Part shown: positions 17,522 through 26,417 of the stretch, piece after piece | Layout of the letters: each line of letters begins with the position of its first letter | Numbering within the stretch: the stretch's first letter is position 1 | Assembly: GCA_007375645.1 (NCBI GenBank) | Contig: VMER01000004.1 | Span: forward strand, 1 to 39,603 | Source: Parcubacteria group bacterium LiPW_15 | GTDB lineage: Bacteria > Patescibacteria > Paceibacteria > UBA6257 > 2-01-FULL-56-20 | Length of the DNA: 39,603 bases | Direction: 5' to 3' | Made by a program: the position numbers and the translations under genes | Notes under the pieces: model-generated | Databases searched by the model: none | The model's input: the letters and a program-made list of their open reading frames with translations, nothing else | What the model was told of the DNA's origin: nothing

Positions 17522-18505
17522 TTATTTCATAAGGTATTTAACTCTATTTGAGGCATGTATGTCAAGAGTCTCGCTCCAAATGGTCTTTCCCGTGGCCGGG
17601 TCGCTCAGATAGTACCAATAAGAAGTGGCGACGGGAGCCATTGCGGCCTTAATTGATTCCGCTCCCGGATTCCCGATGGGGCCGGGGGGCAAACCTTTAT
17701 TTAGATAGGTATTGTAAGGAGAATCAACCTTGAAATCGGCTGGGCTGAGCGGGTAACAGCTCGTCTCCCCCGCCATTTCTTTGAGGTAGCAGATGGTCGC
17801 GTCCACCTGTAGCGGCATTCCGATCTTCACCCGTTTCAAAAGTATGCCGGCGGCAATCTGCCGATCCTTGAACTCCGGCACCTCACGCTCAAGAAGCGAA
17901 GCCAAAATAAGATTTCGTGTCGCCTGCTTCGGATCCTTGTCGAGAATCGACTTGGCCTTCAGATCAAAATTCGCCCTCATCCTCTCCGCAATATCTTTAG
18001 GATTTGATTCCAAAAAGAAGTCGTAGGTATCCGGAAAAAAATATCCTTCGCCAAAAATGCTTTGCGCTTTTACCCAAGAGACGAACTCTCCATTTTTGAC
18101 GACAAAATTATTGGCAAGAATTCCATCGATATCGTAAATAGAGGAGCCTTCTGGAATCACAACCTTTACCGTTTGTTTTTCGCCATTCCTTAAAATCTCG
18201 GATATCTTCGGCACCCCTTCTCCGGGATCAAAAATATATGCTCCAGGTTGGAGATGAAATGCGGAACCGGAAATTAAAAAGTATATTTTTGCCGCCAGCG
18301 CGGATCGAATGACCCCGCCCGTCCGCAACTTCTCGACCACATCCCTAAATCCGTCGCCCCCCGACACGGTAAAAAATTTCTTCTCCGCCAAAACCGGCTT
18401 TAGCGCCGCTACGAACCAGATCGCGAAACCCAAAATTAGCCCCGTAAAACAAAGCAGGACCAAACGCGCTCTAAATCTAATTTTAGGATCTTCTCCAAAT
18501 TGCAT
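17522..18505 (-). CDS. mltG: Endolytic murein transglycosylase MltG (YceG-like)
   Basis: Cleaves nascent glycan strands and so sets chain length. The 327-residue protein has one N-terminal transmembrane helix (about residues 14-33), a LysM-like region, and the YceG catalytic domain. Landmarks are VVIPEGSSIYDI, GYFFPDTYDF, ILASLLEREV with the catalytic Glu near residue 206, MPLQVDATICYL, and YNTYLNKGLPPGPIGNPG. It overlaps the end of rodA by 23 nt and is therefore coupled to the elongation machinery. Confidence 0.93.
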   Translation of the reverse strand: MQFGEDPKIRFRARLVLLCFTGLILGFAIWFVAALKPVLAEKKFFTVSGGDGFRDVVEKLRTGGVIRSALAAKIYFLISGSAFHLQPGAYIFDPGEGVPKISEILRNGEKQTVKVVIPEGSSIYDIDGILANNFVVKNGEFVSWVKAQSIFGEGYFFPDTYDFFLESNPKDIAERMRANFDLKAKSILDKDPKQATRNLILASLLEREVPEFKDRQIAAGILLKRVKIGMPLQVDATICYLKEMAGETSCYPLSPADFKVDSPYNTYLNKGLPPGPIGNPGAESIKAAMAPVATSYWYYLSDPATGKTIWSETLDIHASNRVKYLMK

Positions 18506-19538
18506 TGATTATTGCGAGCAAAAGCGAGCTCATCAAAATGTTCGACCCTCCGTAGCTTAAAAATGGGAACGGTACGCCCACAACCGGCGTAAGCCCCACA
18601 GCCATCCCGCCGTTTAGAAGCAGATGAAGCCCCAGCATTATAGCCGCACCCAGACAGATAAATTTTTCCATATTTTGATCCGCGTATAAACCAATTCGCA
18701 GAATATGGAAGACAAGGGAAAGAAAAGCCGCGATAACCAAAAGTCCCGCGACCAATCCCCACTCCTCTATTAAAGCAGGAAAAATGAAGTCTGTCGCCGG
18801 CTCGGTCAGAAACCCAAGCTGAGTCTGCGGGCCCTGTTTATAACCCCTACCCCAAAGCCCCGCGGACCCGATCGCGATCTTTGCCTGCGAGGTGCTGTAG
18901 TTTATTCCCAATGAATTTGATTCCGGATTTAAAACCCCGACAATTCTGGCCTTTTGATAATCTTTCAAAAAATATGTCCAACCGACCGGACCCAGAATCA
19001 TCAGGGCGATAAGTCCGGCGATGATCCACTTGCGCGGTAGGCCGGAGACCAAGAGAAATCCGAGCCAGATGCCAAAGAGTACCAGAGTCGAACCGGTATC
19101 ATTCAATCTAAGCGTGGCAAACGCCGGCAAAAGAAAAAGAAGAAATGAGCCTAAAATATTCGAGAATCTTGCGATAGATAAATGCCGTCGCGCGAAATAA
19201 CTTGCGTACATCAAAATGAGCGCGACCTTCGAGAGTTCTACCGGTTGAAATCTTATCGGTCCCAAGACCAACCAGCTCCTGGTGTTTCTTATTTCCGGGG
19301 CGGCAAAATATGTGAGAATCAGAAGTCCCAGGCTCACCGCATATATTACCCAAACGATTGGCCGAGAACGAAGGATGGAGTGCCAGTCAAAATACAGAAA
19401 ACCGAAAATAAGCGCAGCTCCCAAAATCACCCAGGAAAGCTGGGTTAAGAAAAGTTTTGTGGAAATACTCGATATTTCCAAAAGCCCCGCAAAAACTATA
19501 AATCCGGCGCTTAAAAGCAGACCTCGGGAACCTTTCAT
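18483..19538 (-). CDS. rodA: RodA/FtsW/SpoVE (SEDS) glycosyltransferase
   Basis: A polytopic (about ten helices) 351-residue SEDS protein that polymerises lipid II into glycan strands with a class B PBP. Family landmarks are RSWLVLGPIRFQPVELSK (about residues 86-103), LRLNDTGSTLV, KIAIGSAGLWGRGYKQG, the TDFIFPALIEEWG segment near residue 251 with the essential Asp, and GVPFPFLSYGGSN near the end. It is nearer RodA than FtsW by length and by pairing with mltG. No partner PBP is in the window. Confidence 0.92.
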   Translation of the reverse strand: MKGSRGLLLSAGFIVFAGLLEISSISTKLFLTQLSWVILGAALIFGFLYFDWHSILRSRPIVWVIYAVSLGLLILTYFAAPEIRNTRSWLVLGPIRFQPVELSKVALILMYASYFARRHLSIARFSNILGSFLLFLLPAFATLRLNDTGSTLVLFGIWLGFLLVSGLPRKWIIAGLIALMILGPVGWTYFLKDYQKARIVGVLNPESNSLGINYSTSQAKIAIGSAGLWGRGYKQGPQTQLGFLTEPATDFIFPALIEEWGLVAGLLVIAAFLSLVFHILRIGLYADQNMEKFICLGAAIMLGLHLLLNGGMAVGLTPVVGVPFPFLSYGGSNILMSSLLLAIINAIWRRS

Positions 19539-19622
19539 ATAAAATCAATTTATCACGGGACAGCGAAAAAGGACAGATTAAAACACGCCACAATCCTATC
19601 AAAAAATAAATTCTAAAGTCCG

Positions 19623-22600
19623 CTACATCCCGTTCAACACTCCCCTCGTCAAAGCTCCCACATATCCCGCTGCCGGGGTAATATTCTGCGCCTTCTGAAA
19701 AGCGATGACGGCTTTTTGGGTCAGAGAGTAGAAGTTGCCGGTAATGGGGCCGGTATAGAAACCGAGCTTGGTCAGAAGTTCTTGAAGTGCGGTGACATCC
19801 TGATCGTTCTCGAGTCCGTAGTAGAGGTTTTTCAAGAATGCGACTTTCGCTGCCGGAGAAACCCCGTTCGGAGTAGCTGCCTCGCCATTTGAAGGCGCAG
19901 AGTTAAGAACGCTTCTTGTTAAGACTCCCACATATCCCACGGCTGGGACAATGTCGTGTTCCTTTTGGAATTTGATGACGGCATTTTGCGTTAAGGAGTA
20001 GAAGTTTCCGGTAATGGGGCCGGAGTAAAATCCTAGTTTTTTCAGAAGCTCTTGAAGTGCGACGACATCATTACTACCCTCCATTCCATAATAGAGATTC
20101 TTGGAGAAGGAATATCCTGGAATGCCGGTGGTAGTAGCGGGAGAGACCGGGGGTGTGCTTGGAGTTGCCGTCGCGGTAGTTGTTGCGGTTGGCGTTACGG
20201 TCACTGACCCGCCGCCACCTCCCCCAGAAGAAGGTGTTCCGGCATTACCCACCATAACAGCACTCCCAGGGTTGGTGATAACCGTAATGGTATGCGTTCC
20301 GGACATCGCCACAGTTGAAGCACTACCCCAAGAACCCACATCGCTGGCTTCAAGAGTGAAAGAGTAGACTCCGGCTGCGGTTGGAGTCCCGGAAAGAGTA
20401 CTCCCATTGAAATGAAGACCGGGCGGCACTGCTCCGCTGGTCACAGAATAAACGACTGTTCCCTGGGAATCGGTAGCGGATGGCAAGGTATAAGAGTAGC
20501 TGTTGCCCATGGTTGCGGACGATGGAAAACTCGGCGAGCCCGGAGTGAAGAATTTATAGAACATGATGCGATTGTTCCCGCTATCGGAAACTATCAGGCG
20601 GCGATTCGTCGAGTTGTAAGATACACCGGTGGTGTAATATAGACCGCTTTGGCCAGTAGTCCCCGTTGAGCTTGTGAAGTCAGCTTTTCCAAAAACCGCA
20701 GAGGCGTTTTGGCCATCAGTCACCGATCCGGCAGCAACATCAAACACCAAAACCCGCTGATTGCTATTATCGCTCACAAATAATTTGCTGTTTGTAGGAT
20801 CATAAGCGAGTCCTGCAAGTTGGTTCATCCTGGACTGAGTTCTGCCGGAAACAGAAGCTGTAAATGTGGTCTGGCCCAAAACATTCGAAGCATTCATGCC
20901 ATTGGAAACCGTGCCGGTTGCGACGGAAAAAATAGTAACGCGATTATATTGCGAATCTCCGACAAACAAACGACTGTTTACGGAATCGTAAGTCAATGAG
21001 ATGGGAGAGCTCATTCCGGATTGGGTTGTTGCCTGGTTAGATGCGGTAAAAGTGGTCTGCCCCAAAACAAAAGAGGCGTTTTTCCCGTTGGAAATTGAGC
21101 TTGTTGCGACATCATATATCGTCACACGATGACTAGAATTACTTCCGACAAACAAACGACTGTTTACGGAATCGAAAGCCAGGGCCAGTGGAGCAATCAT
21201 CCCAGACTGAGTCGTAGCGCTAACCCCACTCGTAAAATCTACCTGTCCCAGGACATAGGATGCATTCATCCCGCTAGCAAGGCTGGATGTATCAAAAATA
21301 AGCACGCGAGAGTTAAAATAATCGGCGACAAATAAGCGATTGCCTACGGGGTCAAAAGCAACATCGGATGGTTTCCTCATTCGGTTTTGCGCACGCGTGG
21401 TGGTTGCCCGAGAATAAAGATTGTCCTGACCAAGCACATAATCGGCTTCGTAATCGACAGGATTGCCTGAAGCATCCAAATTGAAAACTAGGACGCGATT
21501 GTTGTCGAAATCGGCTGCAAAGAGCCTCTGCCCCGCAAGATCAAGCGCTGTCCCGTAGCGATTAGGAAATGTGTACGAATCTCTACCGTCCGCGCCGGCA
21601 GACAGACCATTTGCACTGGGAGCCCCGAACGGCAGATTTTTTATATAATCCGGGTTTCCATTTCCATCGTATTGCCCCAAAACACCTGAGGCGTTCATAC
21701 CATTCGAGACTGTTCCGGTCGCCACGGAAAAGATAAGAAAGCGCTGGTTGTCCGGATCGGAAGCGAACAATTTATTTTCTGCGGGATTGAACATGAGGGT
21801 TCCAATGTATCCAAAACTGGAACCGAATCCATCATTGCCATTACTGAATTTATTCTGGCTTGGCCACGTACTGGCCGGATAGGTTCCGGAGGTGAAATTG
21901 GCCTGTCCCAAAACGAAAGATGCGTTCTTTCCGTTCGTGACAGTGCCGGTAGCTACGTCAAAAATTAATGTGCGAAAATTCACGGCATCGTAAACAAAGA
22001 GCCTATCATTCGCAGTATCATAAGACACGCCTGAAGGATTTTTCATGCTAGCTTGCGTAGTTGCCTGGGTACTGGATGTAAAATTTATCTGCCCCAATAC
22101 AAAAGAAGCGTTTTTCCCGTTCGTGACAGTGCCGGTAGCTACGTCAAAGATAAGCACTCGATTATTATCTTTGTCGCCGACAAATAGCCGGTCATACTCA
22201 GAATCATATTCAAGACCGGTAGGCGCAGACACGCCGCCCTGGGTTGTAGTCGCCGTACTTGAGGTAAACCCGGTCTGCCCCAAAACGAAAGATGCGGACA
22301 TGCCGTTTGTAATGGTGGCCGTATTAAATATAAGTACTCGATTATTATCTTTGTCGCCGACAAATAGACGGTTGCCGACGGAATCATAAGCGAGACCTTC
22401 CGGCGAAGACATTCCAATTTGAGTGGTTGCCGCTGCGCTAGAAGTGAAATTGGCCTGTCCCAAAACGAAAGATGCGGACATGCCGTTTGTAATGGTGGAA
22501 AGATCAAAAACCAAAACTCGATTATTGTCTTGGTCGACCACAAAAAGGCGGTTGCCAACAGAATCATAAGCAAGATCAGTAGGACCCAATAAATTATTGT

Positions 22601-23561
22601 TGGCCACGCCAGCCACATAGTATTTACGAAAGTCCGATTTACCCAAAACATAGTCGGCCGCGGAATCCACCAATTGATTTGAAGAATTAAGATTATAAAC
22701 CAGCACCCTGTATCTATCGGAGACGAATAAACGGTGATTAACTGAATCGATAGCCGCATACCGAGCGTCTAAGAAACCTAAGTTATTAGGAGCATTATTC
22801 GGTGATCGATCGGTATAGGAAGGATTCCCGCTGTCGTCCAACTGCCCTAACAGGCCGTAGGCGTTGTAGTCGGAGCTCTGATAGATCACAAAACTTTGGT
22901 CGCCAGAAATTCCTCCGCCAGGAGCCGGAGTGGAAATATAAACATAGGATGTGCCGGCGCTCGCGATATTTGCGGCCGGGACGGAAGCGGTGAGAACGGT
23001 GGTTGAAGCATAGGTCGTGGTAAGCGGCGAACCGCCCCAGTAGATAACGGAGGAGGGCAGAAAATTAGTTCCGTTAACCGTAAGAGTGAAAGCACTGCCT
23101 CCGGCCAGCGCGGAACTTGGAGAAATGCAAGTGAGCGTCGGCGCAGGAGAGGAAGAGCTATGACAAATGCTTGCCTCAGAGATTGTATAGGTGGAAGAAG
23201 CCGTGGTCTGGGTTATCGTCACGCTCGCGGCAGCGGCGTCGCTACAGGCGGAACTTGTAAAAGTGCTTCCACTACCGCTGGTCAAAGAAACGGAAAAATC
23301 TGAAGATGTGGCATTGATGGTAAAAACATCGCCCGTGGCCAAGGTTACCACCACGGTTGAACTGCCAACCGTCAAAGCATCCGCAGTTGACCCTGGCTGG
23401 ATGACAAAATATGTGTCCGGAGTAGACAGATAAAGTGAGGTTGCAGAGGAATAGGTGAGGGTAGAGGCGGAAGCCGTGTTTACGAGAGAAAAAAGAAGGC
23501 CGAAGGCGACCAATAAAAAGAGACCAAAGGCTGTATTTACAATTCCCCTATTGAGACTCAT
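19623..23561 (-). CDS. Secreted protein: IPT/TIG domain, two six-bladed NHL propellers, Ig-like domain, two peptidoglycan-binding domains
   Basis: A 1312-residue exported protein. A signal peptide (about residues 1-33) precedes an IPT/TIG-like domain (about 141-222). Twelve NHL-type blades of the form NRLFVxDxxNNRVLIFD follow, in two sets of six. Each set opens with the same heading (GLLGQLDDSGNPSY near 235; GVLGQYDGNGNPDY near 624). Next are a He_PIG-type Ig-like domain (about 1009-1095), a Gly/Thr/Pro linker, and two PG_binding_1 repeats (NLYYGMEGSNDV near 1150; NLYYGLENDQDV near 1242). It probably sits on the wall through the C-terminal repeats and presents the propellers. Blades share near-identical DNA, pointing to recent internal duplication. 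TATAAT lies 8 nt before the ATG. It ends in TAG. Confidence 0.85.
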   Translation of the reverse strand: MSLNRGIVNTAFGLFLLVAFGLLFSLVNTASASTLTYSSATSLYLSTPDTYFVIQPGSTADALTVGSSTVVVTLATGDVFTINATSSDFSVSLTSGSGSTFTSSACSDAAAASVTITQTTASSTYTISEASICHSSSSPAPTLTCISPSSALAGGSAFTLTVNGTNFLPSSVIYWGGSPLTTTYASTTVLTASVPAANIASAGTSYVYISTPAPGGGISGDQSFVIYQSSDYNAYGLLGQLDDSGNPSYTDRSPNNAPNNLGFLDARYAAIDSVNHRLFVSDRYRVLVYNLNSSNQLVDSAADYVLGKSDFRKYYVAGVANNNLLGPTDLAYDSVGNRLFVVDQDNNRVLVFDLSTITNGMSASFVLGQANFTSSAAATTQIGMSSPEGLAYDSVGNRLFVGDKDNNRVLIFNTATITNGMSASFVLGQTGFTSSTATTTQGGVSAPTGLEYDSEYDRLFVGDKDNNRVLIFDVATGTVTNGKNASFVLGQINFTSSTQATTQASMKNPSGVSYDTANDRLFVYDAVNFRTLIFDVATGTVTNGKNASFVLGQANFTSGTYPASTWPSQNKFSNGNDGFGSSFGYIGTLMFNPAENKLFASDPDNQRFLIFSVATGTVSNGMNASGVLGQYDGNGNPDYIKNLPFGAPSANGLSAGADGRDSYTFPNRYGTALDLAGQRLFAADFDNNRVLVFNLDASGNPVDYEADYVLGQDNLYSRATTTRAQNRMRKPSDVAFDPVGNRLFVADYFNSRVLIFDTSSLASGMNASYVLGQVDFTSGVSATTQSGMIAPLALAFDSVNSRLFVGSNSSHRVTIYDVATSSISNGKNASFVLGQTTFTASNQATTQSGMSSPISLTYDSVNSRLFVGDSQYNRVTIFSVATGTVSNGMNASNVLGQTTFTASVSGRTQSRMNQLAGLAYDPTNSKLFVSDNSNQRVLVFDVAAGSVTDGQNASAVFGKADFTSSTGTTGQSGLYYTTGVSYNSTNRRLIVSDSGNNRIMFYKFFTPGSPSFPSSATMGNSYSYTLPSATDSQGTVVYSVTSGAVPPGLHFNGSTLSGTPTAAGVYSFTLEASDVGSWGSASTVAMSGTHTITVITNPGSAVMVGNAGTPSSGGGGGGSVTVTPTATTTATATPSTPPVSPATTTGIPGYSFSKNLYYGMEGSNDVVALQELLKKLGFYSGPITGNFYSLTQNAVIKFQKEHDIVPAVGYVGVLTRSVLNSAPSNGEAATPNGVSPAAKVAFLKNLYYGLENDQDVTALQELLTKLGFYTGPITGNFYSLTQKAVIAFQKAQNITPAAGYVGALTRGVLNGM

Positions 23562-23603
23562 TTGAGTTTATTATAACAGTTAAGAACAAAATAAATCCGC
23601 CGC

Positions 23604-24719
23604 CTACTGGCAAACTGCCGGCTTAGTGGTGGTAGCAGACAAGACCCCGCCGGTGGCGGTTATATAGTTTATCGTGCCGTTCCCGGCGCTATCCAGAAGC
23701 TCGATACAACCGGCGATACTCGGTCCCCCAATGCGCAAGGTCGGAGTGGTCGCTCCGGTTATCTGCAAAGCGGTTGCGGGCGTGGTCGTGCCAATACCGA
23801 TCTTCCCGGCGAAATAAGAGTTTGAAGCGGAAGAAGAATAAATCGCGTATTTCGTTGTTGTGCCGATATCTATGGAATTGTCCATATATATTCCGTAAGA
23901 AGTTCCGGCGGCTCCGGTCCAACCGGAAAGCGCAAGTCCATAGGCCCGAGTGACCACAGCCGGACTGGTCTGCCTCACTTTTATGATCGCTCCATACGCA
24001 TCGGTGATGGTGCTGTTTTGAAGCGCAACGGTATCCGCATAAACCGAATAAGCCGTACCGATTGTACCGGTGCCATAGACCAGCACTTGATCGAAGGCCC
24101 CGTAGGCTTGATGCGCATATCCCGCAACTTGAGTCTCCGCATCAACCGAGATCATATTATCCGTTTCGATACTGGTCGCCAGCAATGCTTTTCCCTGAAC
24201 CCCAACCAACGTTCCATGGCCAAACCCTCCGGATGTTTTTTGGGCCTGGCCAAATACCCCCATTAATCCATTTTCGGTCATAGCTCCGGCAAGCGAATGA
24301 TACCCGCCATATTCGGTGGCAGAGGCGCCAAAAACACTTGAGTCGGCGCCAGTTATATCTATATTTATATGCTTTGCAGCATTAGGTACTGTCCCGGCAA
24401 GGCCGATATTCCCGCTTGTCGCGATTGAAAATACCGCTGCACCGGTTGTCGGACTGACCAATACAAATGAAGTCGACGGAGTGGTGGTCCCGACGCCGAC
24501 ATTGCCGTTCAAAACGGTAAAGCCCGTTCCGGAGGGGGTTAAAATAACATTCTGGTTTGTTCCTCCGGCGGAAAGATTAAGCACGCCATTGGACACCACG
24601 CTTTGATCGGAAAACGTAAGAGCCCCATGGACCACAAAGTATCCGAGGGACAGAAACATCAGCGAGAGAACAAAGACGGCTACGGGTTTTTTATTCAGCG
24701 TTTCGGAGATTTTTCTCAT
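23604..24719 (-). CDS. Secreted tail-fibre-like repeat protein
   Basis: A 371-residue protein with an N-terminal membrane or signal helix (about residues 12-32), then low-complexity beta-rich sequence. The motif GNVGVGTTTP (near residue 73) recurs as GKIGIGTTTP (near 308). Such motifs are common in phage tail-fibre-like surface proteins of Parcubacteria and in some fibre and adhesin stalks. The middle (GHGTLVGVQGKALLATSIETDN) resembles trimeric fibre or endosialidase-type heads. The end, GCIELLDSAGNGTINYITA, looks like a small C-terminal cap. An adhesin is inferred; no receptor is indicated. A TATAAT (24767-24762) lies 42 nt upstream. It ends in TAG. Confidence 0.6.
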   Translation of the reverse strand: MRKISETLNKKPVAVFVLSLMFLSLGYFVVHGALTFSDQSVVSNGVLNLSAGGTNQNVILTPSGTGFTVLNGNVGVGTTTPSTSFVLVSPTTGAAVFSIATSGNIGLAGTVPNAAKHINIDITGADSSVFGASATEYGGYHSLAGAMTENGLMGVFGQAQKTSGGFGHGTLVGVQGKALLATSIETDNMISVDAETQVAGYAHQAYGAFDQVLVYGTGTIGTAYSVYADTVALQNSTITDAYGAIIKVRQTSPAVVTRAYGLALSGWTGAAGTSYGIYMDNSIDIGTTTKYAIYSSSASNSYFAGKIGIGTTTPATALQITGATTPTLRIGGPSIAGCIELLDSAGNGTINYITATGGVLSATTTKPAVCQ

Positions 24720-24807
24720 CGGTTAATCGATTGGTTAATCTTAGTTTATTCTTGCCGCTAAATTATACAACGGACGCGTTCGAATAATCCAGACTCGTTA
24801 TTAGCCC

Positions 24808-25566
24808 CTACTTCCTTGCCGCATAAACGAATGGCTGGATACTATCAAGATTGAGCTCCAGAGATGCCGGATAAAGTATGGTAAATTCTTTGTTTTCTCC
24901 AGGGGCGAGGCTCTGTATTTCGGTTTCCGAAACTCCGGCGCGATTACCCATTGCATCGTTAAATATGGCCACGACCTTAACGGTCGCAAAAGGAACTGTG
25001 TCACGATTGACGATGCGTCCCCGATATTCGACATTGTTCCCGGAAATAGATGCTGATGGGGATTGAACAACGAGATTGGGCTTGGAGAATTTTCCCGCCT
25101 CGATCCAAACCGGATCGGTTATCTGAAATTCCGCCTTGGCCGGCACAGAACCACCCAGGTTTATGGCAGGAATATCTATATATTTTATTTCGCTCGCGTA
25201 AAGGAAGGAATCCCCGCTTAGAGTTTTTACGATCAAGCCTGCTTCGTCATAGATGTTTACCGCGTATTTAAAGCTCGTTATCGCGTAATCCGGGTTGGGA
25301 TTCTCCGGCCAAAAAAGAACGCTCCATAGTCCGTTGGTAGAAAAAAGCTGAGCTTCTCCGGAGAGAGTCAGGGGTCGAATAGTGGAAGGCAAGCAGATCT
25401 TGGCGCAAGGACCGCCGCAGTCCACGCCCGGTTCGCTCTGATTCTGTCTGTTGTCAAAACAGCTCGCCGGAGGCTTAATGAACATCAAAAAAGCCAGATA
25501 TCCGATTCCCGTGAGAATCGCTAGGTAAAAAATTCCGTAAAAAAAGTGTTTTAGGAAACGCTTCAT
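24808..25566 (-). CDS. Membrane-anchored protein with CxDxxxNQxExGVDCGGxC motif
   Basis: A 252-residue protein with one N-terminal transmembrane helix (about residues 10-31). Immediately after it is a Cys motif, CFDNRQNQSEPGVDCGGPC (about 36-54), with one more Cys at about 58. A beta-rich extracytoplasmic part follows, with a late stretch (VEYRGRIVNRDTVPFATVKV) resembling FxLYD or CARDB-like domains. The GVDCGGPC motif recurs in uncharacterised Patescibacteria and archaeal membrane proteins; I know no function for it. The cysteines may form disulfides or bind a metal. A TACAAT box 6 nt before the ATG overlaps a possible AAAGG ribosome-binding site. Confidence 0.55.
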   Translation of the reverse strand: MKRFLKHFFYGIFYLAILTGIGYLAFLMFIKPPASCFDNRQNQSEPGVDCGGPCAKICLPSTIRPLTLSGEAQLFSTNGLWSVLFWPENPNPDYAITSFKYAVNIYDEAGLIVKTLSGDSFLYASEIKYIDIPAINLGGSVPAKAEFQITDPVWIEAGKFSKPNLVVQSPSASISGNNVEYRGRIVNRDTVPFATVKVVAIFNDAMGNRAGVSETEIQSLAPGENKEFTILYPASLELNLDSIQPFVYAARK

Positions 25567-25586
25567 CCTTTAATTGTATACCAATT

Positions 25587-26294
25587 TCAGCGAAATTCCT
25601 TGCTAAAATAAATTTTGAGATATGCTCCGATATACCTAAAATTTGTTGCAAATAGGCCTTCTTTTTCAAATCGCCGAGGAGAGCTCTTTACGCTAAGTTC
25701 CGGATCAAACCGCACTTTCCCGACATGGCGCGAAAGGAGCATGGCTATGGCCACGTCGTCGCCGTAAAACTTTAAGGGCGGCAATCCCCCGATCTTTTCC
25801 AAAGCCCAATTCCAAGCGGCAAAATTGCCGCCGATTATCACCCCCGCCTTCCGCCAGAAAAGAGTTCTCAATATTTTCGGCACATTCGGCAAAAAATGTT
25901 TTGAGTAGGCCTTGTCGACAAATCTCATTATCCCCTTGAATCCGTAATCGAATGGTCCGGAAACTGCCGCCATTCCCGGCTCCGAAAGATCCGCCTCGAT
26001 CCTAGAGAGCCAATCCATGGGCGGAGTGCTGTCGGCATCTAAAAACGCTATTATCTCGCCCTCGGCAGCTTTTCGTCCGGCCTCCCGAGCGAAGTTAGTT
26101 CCGGGTTCGCGCTCAAAGATAACTTTGTCCGCCTTATTCGCTCTGGCAATCTCTCCGGTTCTGTCTTTGGAATTATTGTCCACCACAATAATTTCGTAAT
26201 CTCTCCGCGGAGTGCCCAAGCGGCGCAAAGAACCGAGCGTCTTCGCGATAACCTCTTCTTCGTTGTAGGCGGGGATGACTATGGAAAATCGCAT
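25587..26294 (-). CDS. Family 2 glycosyltransferase
   Basis: A GT-A fold transferase of 235 residues. It has FSIVIPAYNEEEVIAKTL at the N-terminus, the nucleotide-binding EIIVVDNNSKDRTGEIA, and the metal-binding FLDADSTPP near residue 85. An acceptor-side region follows, with a GGNFAAWN motif and GDDVAIAMLL near residue 180. There is no obvious membrane anchor. I chose the ATG at 26294; an in-frame TTG at 26315 would add seven residues inside a hairpin. It likely adds a sugar to a lipid or surface glycan. The 5' region of the mRNA can form a long hairpin ending at the start codon. Confidence 0.88.
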   Translation of the reverse strand: MRFSIVIPAYNEEEVIAKTLGSLRRLGTPRRDYEIIVVDNNSKDRTGEIARANKADKVIFEREPGTNFAREAGRKAAEGEIIAFLDADSTPPMDWLSRIEADLSEPGMAAVSGPFDYGFKGIMRFVDKAYSKHFLPNVPKILRTLFWRKAGVIIGGNFAAWNWALEKIGGLPPLKFYGDDVAIAMLLSRHVGKVRFDPELSVKSSPRRFEKEGLFATNFRYIGAYLKIYFSKEFR

Positions 26295-26410
26295 CCCATT
26301 AGAAGCAGATCGCAATCAAGCGACTTGCATAATTAGCGACTTTTTTATTGTTTATTTTAATTCCCATGTTTTTTATGAAAAGCTGAACGCGATTGCGGCT
26401 TCTAACGGGA
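26295..26410 (-). repeat. Long imperfect inverted repeat at the glycosyltransferase start
   Basis: CCCATTAGAAGC plus CGCAATC (26295-26317, with a 4-nt bulge) pair with GATTGCG plus GCTTCTAACGGG (26392-26410). About 20 bp form around an AT-rich interior of some 70 nt. In the minus-strand mRNA the stem ends directly at the ATG, where it could control access of the ribosome. It could also be the relic of a small inverted-repeat element. Confidence 0.5.
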
Positions 26411-26417
26411 CACGTTT

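Noticed and set aside
20716..22515. Regularly spaced near-identical segments in the NHL gene resembling a CRISPR array
   Set aside because: The period corresponds to protein blades, the repeats are in frame and diverge at third positions, and there are no spacers of constant size.
26295..26410. Insertion sequence or MITE
   Set aside because: The inverted repeats are imperfect, there is no visible target-site duplication and no second copy in the window. It is kept as a hairpin.
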